NCBI GenBank assembly: GCA_900100895.1
Contig: FMTX01000007.1
Coordinates: 270,971 to 334,970 of the forward strand
Direction: 5' to 3'
Origin: Lachnospiraceae bacterium YSD2013
Lineage (GTDB): Bacteria; Bacillota; Clostridia; Lachnospirales; Lachnospiraceae
DNA: 64,000 nucleotides
Position numbers and translations under genes: made by a program. Below are positions 53,377-61,529 of the stretch, in pieces. Within the stretch, counting starts at the first letter, position 1, and each line of letters opens with the position of its first letter. The notes beneath the pieces are model-generated. The model saw only the letters and a list, made by a program, of their open reading frames with translations, ran no database searches and was not told the origin of the DNA.

Positions 53377-54858
53377 TTAGCCTTCCTCATTGTAGAAAGC
53401 AAGCTGGTTCTTGCCACGTTTCTTGGCCTTATATAAAGCCTGATCCGCAGCCATGTATAAGTCCTTGAAATTCTTGGCATCATCAGGATAAATGGCCGCA
53501 CCTATACTTGCGGAAGCCGAATACTTAACATACTCGCCGCCTGCCTTAAAATCATGGAAGAACCTTGTAATACGATTGGCCTCTCTCTCGATAATCAAAT
53601 CGTCGGTAACGTCTTTAAGGAATACCATAAACTCGTCGCCGCCGGTTCTTCCGATGATATCCGTCATGCGGAATTCCATCCTGATTTCTTTGCCCAGAGT
53701 CTTAAGAAGCGTATCGCCGAAAGCATGTCCCATCGTATCGTTAATCTTTTTGAAATTATCGATATCGAGGATGAACATCATTGCTCTTGAGTCGGGATTA
53801 TCCTGAATGTATTCTTTGATCTTACGCTCGGTAGCCGCTTTGTTGTAAAGTTCGGTAAGCAAGTCTGTATCAGCCTTATCTTCGAGAACACGACCGCGCT
53901 CTCTTGACTTAAGAGAATTGAATACCGCAATACTGATAACGAATATTATGAATACCACGATTATGATACCTATCTTAACCGCAGTACCTTTAATCACGTT
54001 GAAGTATTTAGTGGAAACCCTATCTATATATGCCTGACGCACACCGTACACAAGACTCAAACCCGCATATTCAAGCGGCGCAGTCACAACGGTACGCACA
54101 TCGCCGTTATATACCACTTTAATCGAGGAGCAAAGACCGTTTTTGTATCTTACGTCAAACAGATAATAGTCATCCAGATTGGAGCCTTCCTTGATGGTCT
54201 TCATCATATTTTCGCTCATCAAAAACTTGCTGTCGGTATCCTTGTATTTGCTGTAATTACCGACTATGCGACCCTGGCTGTCCATAACCGCAAGAAAAGA
54301 AACCGTATCATAAGGCGATACCATGAATTTCTCACCGAGTGTATTCAAATCGGTAACCGAAATTGCATAATCCTTATTCTTGTAGGGTATAGCCACAACA
54401 AGCATATCGTCTTTATAAAGCTTGCCGTCTCTCTTCATAACCGTAGCCATTACGCTCGAACAATTGGCAAAAGGCTCAAGCGAAAACGTCTCGACCTGCT
54501 CACCTTTTTCGTTGCAGATAAGCTTATTGCCTCTGCAGAAATATATGTGGCTCACATCCGTCTTGGTTACGATGTCATTGGCAAAAGCACATGTCTCGAT
54601 TCCGCCGAGTTCAAAGTTCTGACCCTTGGAGAACTCTATAAGCGCCATTGTCTCGCCTATAATGTGCTCCACGCGGGAATTAAGTTGCCCCGCCCACGTA
54701 CTGGCATAGCCCTCAAGTCTGTCCTTACTTAAGTCGGACGACATCATTTTGCCGTCATTGATAAACTTAAAGAGCATAAACATTATGATAATTACAAACG
54801 CAACCCCTATAAGCGACCAGGAGACAAGCGTCACCTTCGCCTGCTTATTGTCTTCCAT
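53377..54858 (-). CDS. Membrane diguanylate cyclase with Cache-type sensor
   Basis: 493 residues. Two membrane segments (about 11-32 and 290-312) flank an extracellular Cache-like sensor of about 250 residues. A cytoplasmic GGDEF domain follows with RTGGDEF (406-410) and an intact inhibitory site RMTD (397-400). It should synthesise c-di-GMP in response to an external ligand. With the LacI-type cyclase and the HD-GYP protein it gives the window a full make-and-break set for c-di-GMP. Confidence 0.9.
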   Translation of the reverse strand: MEDNKQAKVTLVSWSLIGVAFVIIIMFMLFKFINDGKMMSSDLSKDRLEGYASTWAGQLNSRVEHIIGETMALIEFSKGQNFELGGIETCAFANDIVTKTDVSHIYFCRGNKLICNEKGEQVETFSLEPFANCSSVMATVMKRDGKLYKDDMLVVAIPYKNKDYAISVTDLNTLGEKFMVSPYDTVSFLAVMDSQGRIVGNYSKYKDTDSKFLMSENMMKTIKEGSNLDDYYLFDVRYKNGLCSSIKVVYNGDVRTVVTAPLEYAGLSLVYGVRQAYIDRVSTKYFNVIKGTAVKIGIIIVVFIIFVISIAVFNSLKSRERGRVLEDKADTDLLTELYNKAATERKIKEYIQDNPDSRAMMFILDIDNFKKINDTMGHAFGDTLLKTLGKEIRMEFRMTDIIGRTGGDEFMVFLKDVTDDLIIEREANRITRFFHDFKAGGEYVKYSASASIGAAIYPDDAKNFKDLYMAADQALYKAKKRGKNQLAFYNEEG

Positions 54859-54924
54859 AGCTAAGCATACCTCCCATGCAGCACAATGTGTTTAACCCTA
54901 ATGTAAAATACCACCCCTGATATT

Positions 54925-55797
54925 TTATTTTTCCGATGAATTCTCCTTATCGCCTTCCCCTTTGGCTTCAATTGTCGAAGAATCCGCATTCTCGTCCGCA
55001 CTATCAGCTTTTGTCTCTTCACCCTCTTCCGATGCGCTCACGGTCCATTCCATATCATCCGCGGGCTTAGCGGTTTCGGGCTCAAAACGTTTAAATGTCT
55101 TATCATATAACTTCGCGCAGTAATATGCGGGAAGCGAGAACCAGAATAACATTGTAAGAGGAATAAGCCATACCATAACTTCAAACCTCTCGACAAGATA
55201 AATAATTACAAGCGGAACTGCCGTAAGAATCATCATAACCACAGTTCTCGGAAGCGCCAGAATACTCATAAAGAAAGAATTCCTCACGGTACCCTTGATG
55301 CTGTTCTCAAAGTGTGAAAGAACAGGGAATACATAAAGAAGCGTTCCGAACACAAATATCGCCGCAACGGCTGAAGCGGCAAAGAACAACGTTCCGGCTT
55401 TCATCCCCTGAATATTGGTAAAGTTAAAGATCAAAATGCCCATAATAATCATGGCAACACCCCAGATGATGGTTGCCTGTCTGAAATTAAGCTTAAATGA
55501 TTTAAAGAAATCCTTGGTGATGTAGCCTTCTTCGTCTCTTACCATCTTAAGAAGCACATAGTGCATTGCAGTGAACGCTGCACCAATAGGTGTAGCGGCA
55601 AGAATCACAAGTAAGATAATCAGAATTTCCATGCCTGCAGAAGGCATAGCGCCACTATTAACAATAGCACTGGCAAAAAGATAGTACACGACTCCCGGAG
55701 GCACAAAGAAAATAAGTACCAGAATATTAAGCCACAAAATGTCCGTCATCCTGCTTAGAAATTTCATCAGCGGACTGTCTAAGTTAAAAAGTTTCAT
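54925..55797 (-). CDS. YesL/DUF624 family membrane protein
   Basis: 290 residues with about five or six membrane segments, opening MKLFNLDSPLMKFLSRMTDILWLNILVLIFF, which is the DUF624 (YesL) signature. The last 60 residues are a polar acidic tail. The family is often encoded beside carbohydrate ABC transporters. Function not known. Confidence 0.82.
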   Translation of the reverse strand: MKLFNLDSPLMKFLSRMTDILWLNILVLIFFVPPGVVYYLFASAIVNSGAMPSAGMEILIILLVILAATPIGAAFTAMHYVLLKMVRDEEGYITKDFFKSFKLNFRQATIIWGVAMIIMGILIFNFTNIQGMKAGTLFFAASAVAAIFVFGTLLYVFPVLSHFENSIKGTVRNSFFMSILALPRTVVMMILTAVPLVIIYLVERFEVMVWLIPLTMLFWFSLPAYYCAKLYDKTFKRFEPETAKPADDMEWTVSASEEGEETKADSADENADSSTIEAKGEGDKENSSEK

Positions 55798-55893
55798 TAC
55801 TCCATTTCCTCCATGTAAACGGCATAGTATGCCGCGCGCACCTAAGTATACGATGCGCTTTCTTTCTCAATATAAGACCTTACGGTCAAAACC

Positions 55894-57150
55894 TTACTGG
55901 TTGGTCTGCTTGTACGTAGCCTCGTAGCTGTCCTGAAGCTTTCTGTACATGGAAAGCATCTCATCGGACTTCTGCTTAACGCCGGCCATAATCTCGTCAT
56001 AATAAGTGGTAGCCGCTCTTACTACTTCCTTACCGAGCTTGCCCTTCTCAGCCTCTTCTTTGAGTATGTTAATTACCACTTCCTTGGGCTTGGGATCGCG
56101 GTAGCTTCGGGGATTGGTAAGACCCGTCATGGTATCGGCCACCTGCAAGATTCTCATAAGGCGGTTCATCTGATCGGACTTTAAACGCTTGGGATAACCG
56201 CTGCCGTCACCTCTTTCATGGTGAGCCATAATCGTATCGAGAACGCCTTCGTCAATCCTTCCCTTAAGAATGGATTCAACAACTTCAACGTGAGTACGAA
56301 GAGTCTGCATTTCCTCGTCGGTTAGCTTTCTGGGAGCCTCGCTTATATCCTTGGAAATCGCGCACATGCCCGCATCGTGAAGAAGCGTTGCATAAAACAG
56401 TATCTCCTTCTCGTCTTCCGAAATCATAAGCCTGTCGCTCAGCGATTCCGCAATCTGAATAGCCGTAACCGAATCAAGCATCGTATATTCGCTTCTGAAA
56501 CCTACGATGTACATAAGTCCCACAAGGAATTCCTTCTTTTCTTCGTCGGTAAAAATAAGATACTCATAAAGCTCCGCCAGCTCGTTCTTGTATTCGCCGG
56601 AAGAAAGCTTGCTGAATATGTTGTACTTCTTCTCTGCCTGATACAAAAGGCCCAAAGCCTTATCGGAGTACCTGGTACCCGCATGCTTCTGGAACATCAT
56701 GTAATCGAACTTGGAACCCAGGATATTGGAATACATATCCATCTTCTCGGCAACGTTCAGACAATGAATTATATCATTGAATTCGTACGCCTGCTTGGGA
56801 ACTTTCTGATAATCCGTATGATGGTACAGAATAATCTTGGCTCTGTCCTTAAAGGGTGTCAGATAAAGAAGGAACAGGTATCCGTAAATGGAGTGCGGCA
56901 TAAAGTCCTTGGTCTCGTATGCAAGCTGATCCTCGCCGGGATTGGTCTTATATGCGCCAAGGTCATGAAGTGTCGCAAGAAAAGCAAACTCCGCTATCTC
57001 ATACATCTCAAATTTCTTACCTTCCATACACTGAAGCATACGGTATAGAATGTACGAAGTTCTCGCGCCGTGATTCATTACCTTGGGATCAAGGCACCTC
57101 ATTACGTCCCTGAATATGTAGTAGATGTCCTTACTATGAACCAGATTCAT
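55894..57150 (-). CDS. HD-GYP-type phosphodiesterase with tandem HD regions
   Basis: 418 residues. The N-terminal half has an HD-like region (HGARTSYILYRML...LATLHDLGAYK). The C-terminal half is a full HD-GYP domain: LLHDAGMCAISKDI, THVEVVESIL and HHERGDGSGYPKRLKSDQ, the last carrying the GYP. HD-GYP proteins hydrolyse c-di-GMP. It may balance the two GGDEF proteins of the window. No membrane segment. Confidence 0.88.
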   Translation of the reverse strand: MNLVHSKDIYYIFRDVMRCLDPKVMNHGARTSYILYRMLQCMEGKKFEMYEIAEFAFLATLHDLGAYKTNPGEDQLAYETKDFMPHSIYGYLFLLYLTPFKDRAKIILYHHTDYQKVPKQAYEFNDIIHCLNVAEKMDMYSNILGSKFDYMMFQKHAGTRYSDKALGLLYQAEKKYNIFSKLSSGEYKNELAELYEYLIFTDEEKKEFLVGLMYIVGFRSEYTMLDSVTAIQIAESLSDRLMISEDEKEILFYATLLHDAGMCAISKDISEAPRKLTDEEMQTLRTHVEVVESILKGRIDEGVLDTIMAHHERGDGSGYPKRLKSDQMNRLMRILQVADTMTGLTNPRSYRDPKPKEVVINILKEEAEKGKLGKEVVRAATTYYDEIMAGVKQKSDEMLSMYRKLQDSYEATYKQTNQ

Positions 57151-57172
57151 AGAACAAACCCGCCCTTTGCGT

Positions 57173-57658
57173 TTATTTGTACCGCTCGTCCAATCTAGTC
57201 ATGCATCGCATGGGTAGATAAGTAATGCCGTCGGCAGTTTTAAAATCGTCTGTCTTAATAAACCCCAGTTTCTCGTAAAATCCTACAGCGTACGGTGCCG
57301 CATTAACCGTCATCTGTACGCATTCACCCGTTATAAATTCTCTTTGCAGCGCCGCAACAAGCCTCGTGGCAATTCCTCTCTTATGATACTTCTCGTCCAC
57401 AAAAAGAAGGGATATGTGATTACCTGCTCTTATGCTTGCGACCCCGACAATCTTTGAATCGTCTCTGGCCACCACGACCTTATACTCGCCGCACAGAAAC
57501 ATCTTGTAAAGTTCCTGACCCGATATAAACTCAAGAAACTTATCTGTACCTTCCTGAGAATATTCCGGCGCTTCAAACTTAAGAAAAGTGCGCCATGCAA
57601 GCTCCATGGCATCTTCCCAGTCTTCAGCCTGTGCGATGTCTATAACAATGTCACTCAT
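57173..57658 (-). CDS. GNAT N-acetyltransferase
   Basis: About 161 residues with the acetyl-CoA loop KYHKRGIATRLVAAL and the C-terminal NAAPYAVGFYEKLGF. It starts inside the preceding hydrolase gene (overlap of about 8-14 bases), so the two are co-translated. The substrate is not identifiable. Confidence 0.88.
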   Translation of the reverse strand: MSDIVIDIAQAEDWEDAMELAWRTFLKFEAPEYSQEGTDKFLEFISGQELYKMFLCGEYKVVVARDDSKIVGVASIRAGNHISLLFVDEKYHKRGIATRLVAALQREFITGECVQMTVNAAPYAVGFYEKLGFIKTDDFKTADGITYLPMRCMTRLDERYK

Positions 57659-58583
57659 TGCCATCTCCGACTATCCAGTTGTATATGTCTTCGTAAACGG
57701 TTTCCTTATCCGTCTCGTTGAGAATCTCGTGACGATCGCCCTCATAGAGCTTGAACTGAACACGCTGCATGCCCTGTGCCAGGAAAGATTCGTAAACTTT
57801 CTTAGGGCCTGCGCCGTAATTACCTACGGGGTCCTCGGAACCGCTTATGATAAATGTCCTTAATGTAACCGGCATCTTGGAAACATATGAATCCTTGTAA
57901 AGTCTCCAGATAGTCTCCGCCAGTGTCTTAAATCCGTTACCGGTAAAAGTAAATCCGCAAAGAGGATCTGCAATGTACTTGTCTACAATTGCCTCGTCCT
58001 TGGTAAGCCAGTCAAACGGAGTACGGGGATTCTTAATACGCTTCTGATACGCGCCCGTAGCCGCCTTGTCCGCAAGCTTACAAGGTTTGTAATACTTACC
58101 AAGCAGTGTTGAAACCGCAATAATCGCTTTAAGCCCCAACACTCTGAACTTGGGCTCCATACCGGTACCCATGATAATGGCTCCGTCTATGCCCTTTCCG
58201 TACCTGCAAAGGTAATTTCTGAGCATATATGAGCCCATCGAATGACCCAAAATAAAATAAGGTACCCCGGGATAAGCCTCCTGATTCATCTTCTTAAGTC
58301 TGTGAACGTCTCGCACTATAACCGTTGCGGGATCCTGTTTGCAAAAGAAACCGGGGCCTTTATCGGTGATACTCTTTCCGTGTCCCAAGTGATCCTCGGC
58401 CGTAACCATGATGCCCTTGCCGGTCATATACTCGGCGAACGCCTCATATCTGTCCACGTGCTCGGCCATTCCATGCACAATCTGCAGGATATACTTAGGC
58501 TTCCTATCGTCGGGAATCCACCTTACCGCGTGAAGCTTAGTGAGGTTATCTCTCGACTCAAACTGAAAATCTTCTCTAATCAT
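57651..58583 (-). CDS. Alpha/beta hydrolase, monoglyceride-lipase-like
   Basis: 310 residues with the lipase signature: oxyanion segment LQIVHGMAEHVDRY, nucleophile Ser in LGHSMGSYML and catalytic His in EGDRHEILNE. It belongs to the serine aminopeptidase S33 / lysophospholipase group. No signal peptide. Likely substrates are monoacylglycerols or lysophospholipids. Co-translated with the GNAT gene. Confidence 0.88.
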   Translation of the reverse strand: MIREDFQFESRDNLTKLHAVRWIPDDRKPKYILQIVHGMAEHVDRYEAFAEYMTGKGIMVTAEDHLGHGKSITDKGPGFFCKQDPATVIVRDVHRLKKMNQEAYPGVPYFILGHSMGSYMLRNYLCRYGKGIDGAIIMGTGMEPKFRVLGLKAIIAVSTLLGKYYKPCKLADKAATGAYQKRIKNPRTPFDWLTKDEAIVDKYIADPLCGFTFTGNGFKTLAETIWRLYKDSYVSKMPVTLRTFIISGSEDPVGNYGAGPKKVYESFLAQGMQRVQFKLYEGDRHEILNETDKETVYEDIYNWIVGDGNE

Positions 58584-58648
58584 TAACTTCTCCCACGTAT
58601 AAACACTTATACAGATTTAATTATAATGCAAGGGTATTATTTTCGCAA

Positions 58649-58683
58649 TAACAACAAAGCCGAAGCGCATGCGCACTTCGGCT
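58649..58683 (-). terminator. Terminator of the metG-ACT run
   Basis: AGCCGAAG (58658-58665) pairs with CTTCGGCT (58676-58683), and an inner GCGC arm lengthens the stem. TTGTTGTT follows on the minus strand. Confidence 0.88.
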
Positions 58684-58695
58684 CGTTTAATCACT

Positions 58696-59100
58696 CTAGC
58701 AAAGGGAAAATCCCTTGCTCTTTAAATTGTTCTCTACTTCCCTCGCATCTTCGGTATGAAGAATCATAATAGGGCAACCGCTCTCACGGTTAAAAGAAAG
58801 ATAGAGGTAATCCACATTGATGTAAGCATCGTCAAGAGCCTGAAGAAGCTTCTTTAAGTTACCTACTTCATCCTTAATCTCGACTCCGATTACATCGGTA
58901 AGCTTACAGATGATACCCTTGTCGGATAAAACCTTACAAGCCTTGTCGGGCTCGCTTACCACCATTCTTACTATTCCGTATTCTGCCGAGTCGTTAGTGA
59001 CGGAACCTAAAATATTGATGTTCTCGTCTGCAAGAATGCTTGTAATCTCAAGCATCTTACCCTTTACGTTCTCAGCGTAGATAGAAACCTGTTTTAACAT
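58696..59100 (-). CDS. Tandem ACT-domain protein
   Basis: 134 residues made of two ACT repeats (about 1-65 and 70-134), opening LKQVSIYAENVKGKMLEITSIL. ACT pairs bind amino acids and regulate enzymes. This one has no catalytic domain and is probably an amino-acid-sensing regulator. It follows metG by about 50 bases and may share its message. The ligand is unknown. Confidence 0.85.
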   Translation of the reverse strand: MLKQVSIYAENVKGKMLEITSILADENINILGSVTNDSAEYGIVRMVVSEPDKACKVLSDKGIICKLTDVIGVEIKDEVGNLKKLLQALDDAYINVDYLYLSFNRESGCPIMILHTEDAREVENNLKSKGFSLC

Positions 59101-59151
59101 TTTATTTCTCCTTATACAGTACCCGCACCCCTGTCCGAGGCTTGCAGGATA

Positions 59152-61122
59152 TTAGCAAATCTCGGCACCCGCGGGCATTTCTCTCTCGGGAGTCATAAGT
59201 GCAAGCTTGCCGTCCTGATCCTCGGCACAAAGAAGCATACCTTCGGACACAACGCCTGCAAGTGTAGCGGGTTTAAGGTTAACAAGCACCATTACCTTCT
59301 TGCCGACCATTTCCTCGGCACTGTAGTGCTGCTTAATACCGGAAACAATCTGCTTAACGGTATCACCGATCTTAACCTGTGAACAAAGAAGCTTCTTGGA
59401 CTTCGGAACTTCCTCGCACTTGATAATCTCACCTACTGCAAACTGAAGCTTAGCAAAATCATCATAAGTAATCTCGGGACGAACTTCAAGCTTAATAGCG
59501 TTTTCTTCTGCTGCGGGCTCCTCTGTAACACCTGCTTCAGCCTTCTGAATAGCTGCGATTCTCTCAGCCTCGGCAAGTACATCCTTGGGGTCGAGACGAG
59601 CGAACAAAATCTCGGGAGCATCAGTTACCTTGTTGCCGCTCTTGTAAGCACCAAACTTATCAAGAGTGTCAAAGTCTCTAAGCTCTGTATTAAGCTGACG
59701 CGCAATCTTCTCGGCTGTTTCGGGAAGGAAAGGCCATAAAAGGCTTGCACCGATATTGATACTTTCGCAAAGGTTGTAAAGAACTGTCGCAAGACGGTCC
59801 TTCTTGGCCTCGTCCTTGGCAAGTACCCAGGGCTCGGTCTCATCGATATATTTGTTGCATCTCTTAAAGAGCGCGAAAATCTCTGTAATAGCGTCGGCAA
59901 CATGAAGGTCGGCCATCTTGGCACTTACACGATTGTAAGTGTCTGTGGCAACTGCCTTAAGGTCTGCATCAACAGCCTCGGCAGCACCCTTATCTTCCAC
60001 AACTCCGCCGAAATACTTATTGCTCATGGAAATGGTACGGTTTACAAGGTTACCGAGAACGTTAGCGAGATCGGAATTTATACGCTCGGTCATAAGGTCC
60101 CATGTAACTGCGCCGTCGTTCTCGAAAGGCATCTCGTGAATAAGGAAGTATCTTACCGCATCCACGCCAAAGAACTTGGCAAGGTCGTCCGCATACATTA
60201 CGTTGCCCCTCGACTTACTCATCTTACCGTCGCCCGCAAGTAACCAGGGATGTCCGAATACCTGCTTGGGAAGAGGCTCACCGAGAGCCATTAAGAATAT
60301 CGGCCAGTAAATGGTATGGAATCTCACGATATCCTTACCGATTAAGTGAAGGTCTGCGGGCCAGTATTTCTTGTACTGCTCGGTGGAGTTTCCGTCTGCA
60401 TCATAGCCGATACCGGTGATGTAGTTGGTAAGTGCATCAAGCCATACATATACTACGTGTCTTTCATCAAAAGAAACCGGAATGCCCCACTTAAAGGACG
60501 TTCTCGATACGCAAAGATCCTGAAGTCCGGGAAGAAGGAAGTTGTTCATCATCTCGTTCTTACGGGATACAGGCTGTATAAACTCGGGATGAGTGTTGAT
60601 GTGCTCGATAAGTCTGTCGGCGTATTTGCTCATCTTGAAGAAATATGCTTCTTCTTTGGCCGGCTTAACGTCGCGACCGCAGTCGGGACACTTGCCGTTA
60701 ACAAGCTGCGACTCTGTCCAGAAAGACTCGCAAGGCGTACAGTAAAGGCCTTCGTAATGACCCTTGTAAATATCACCCTGATCGTATAACTTCTTGAAAA
60801 TTTTCTGAACCTGTCCCTCGTGATCCTTGTCTGTGGTACGAATAAACTTATCGTACGAACAGTTAAGGCAATCGCAGATGCCCTTGATTTCGCCTGCGAC
60901 TCCGTCTACGAATTCCTTGGGTGTAACGCCGGCTTCTTCGGCCTTAATCTCAATCTTCTGACCGTGCTCGTCGGTACCGGTCTGGAAGAATACGTCGTAT
61001 CCGTCTTTTCTCTTAAATCTTGCAATAGCATCCGCAAGCACTATCTCATAGCTGTTTCCGATATGAGGCTTGCCCGATGTATAAGCAATCGCTGTTGTGA
61101 TGTAATATTTTCCCTTATTCAT
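59152..61122 (-). CDS. metG: Methionyl-tRNA synthetase
   Basis: A 656-residue class I synthetase. The ATP-binding HIGH-type motif is KPHIGNSY and KMSKS is intact (DGKMSKSRG). The zinc knuckle has CTPCESFW and CPDCGRDV. A C-terminal tRNA-binding (Arc1p/EMAPII-like) domain begins near 550 (DFAKLQFAVGEIIKCEEVPKS). It charges tRNA-Met and feeds initiation. GAAAGGAG precedes the start. A T-box leader upstream controls it. Confidence 0.97.
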   Translation of the reverse strand: MNKGKYYITTAIAYTSGKPHIGNSYEIVLADAIARFKRKDGYDVFFQTGTDEHGQKIEIKAEEAGVTPKEFVDGVAGEIKGICDCLNCSYDKFIRTTDKDHEGQVQKIFKKLYDQGDIYKGHYEGLYCTPCESFWTESQLVNGKCPDCGRDVKPAKEEAYFFKMSKYADRLIEHINTHPEFIQPVSRKNEMMNNFLLPGLQDLCVSRTSFKWGIPVSFDERHVVYVWLDALTNYITGIGYDADGNSTEQYKKYWPADLHLIGKDIVRFHTIYWPIFLMALGEPLPKQVFGHPWLLAGDGKMSKSRGNVMYADDLAKFFGVDAVRYFLIHEMPFENDGAVTWDLMTERINSDLANVLGNLVNRTISMSNKYFGGVVEDKGAAEAVDADLKAVATDTYNRVSAKMADLHVADAITEIFALFKRCNKYIDETEPWVLAKDEAKKDRLATVLYNLCESINIGASLLWPFLPETAEKIARQLNTELRDFDTLDKFGAYKSGNKVTDAPEILFARLDPKDVLAEAERIAAIQKAEAGVTEEPAAEENAIKLEVRPEITYDDFAKLQFAVGEIIKCEEVPKSKKLLCSQVKIGDTVKQIVSGIKQHYSAEEMVGKKVMVLVNLKPATLAGVVSEGMLLCAEDQDGKLALMTPEREMPAGAEIC

Positions 61123-61148
61123 CGCTTAACTCCTTTCAAACTTCCAAT

Positions 61149-61417
61149 AAAAAAAGTCTCCCCGCATTTCTGCGAGAAGACGTAAAACTACGTGTTACCA
61201 CTTCTCTTTATCATAACCTCACGATTATGACCTTAGCGGGTACTGAATAATACCCTGTCGCTTTAACGGGCGAATCCCGTCGCAGCCTTACCTCTCGGTT
61301 CGGTGCGCTGCTCAAAAGCCATCTTCGGTATATTCCTCATCCGGGTCTCTCAGCTTACAACCCTTCTCTGTAAATGCGTCCTATACGTACTCTCTTTATC
61401 ATCGCGTTTGTCTTTGT
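61149..61417 (-). promoter_or_regulatory. T-box riboswitch leader of metG
   Basis: On the minus strand a leader of about 270 bases carries the T-box-type sequence AAGTGGTAACACG (61203-61191). It lies in an antiterminator that pairs GAGAAG with CTTCTC. This is mutually exclusive with the terminator GTCTTCTCGCA/GAAA/TGCGGGGAGAC followed by seven T (61155-61149). UGGU in the T-box fits the ACCA end of tRNA-Met. Two AUG triplets (61340-61338 and 61322-61320) in the upstream stem region are candidate specifiers. Uncharged tRNA-Met should favour read-through. Confidence 0.85.
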
Positions 61418-61424
61418 AGCTATC

Positions 61425-61453
61425 AAGATAGCACAGGCGCGCGCAATTGTCAA
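61425..61453 (-). promoter_or_regulatory. Promoter of the metG T-box leader
   Basis: On the minus strand TTGACA (61453-61448) and TATCTT (61430-61425) are 17 bases apart. The predicted start near 61418 agrees with the 5' end of the T-box leader. Confidence 0.82.
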
Positions 61454-61529
61454 CGCTCCCCTCCCGTTTACTGATTTTTGCCTGCTATATTGTAAAATGA
61501 TAGGGTTAAATATACTTTTGAGGACACGC

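Noticed and set aside
61374..61529. N-terminal extension of the hybrid histidine kinase
   Set aside because: It overlaps the divergent metG promoter and T-box leader; the ATG at 61530 has a GAGG site and starts the first membrane segment.
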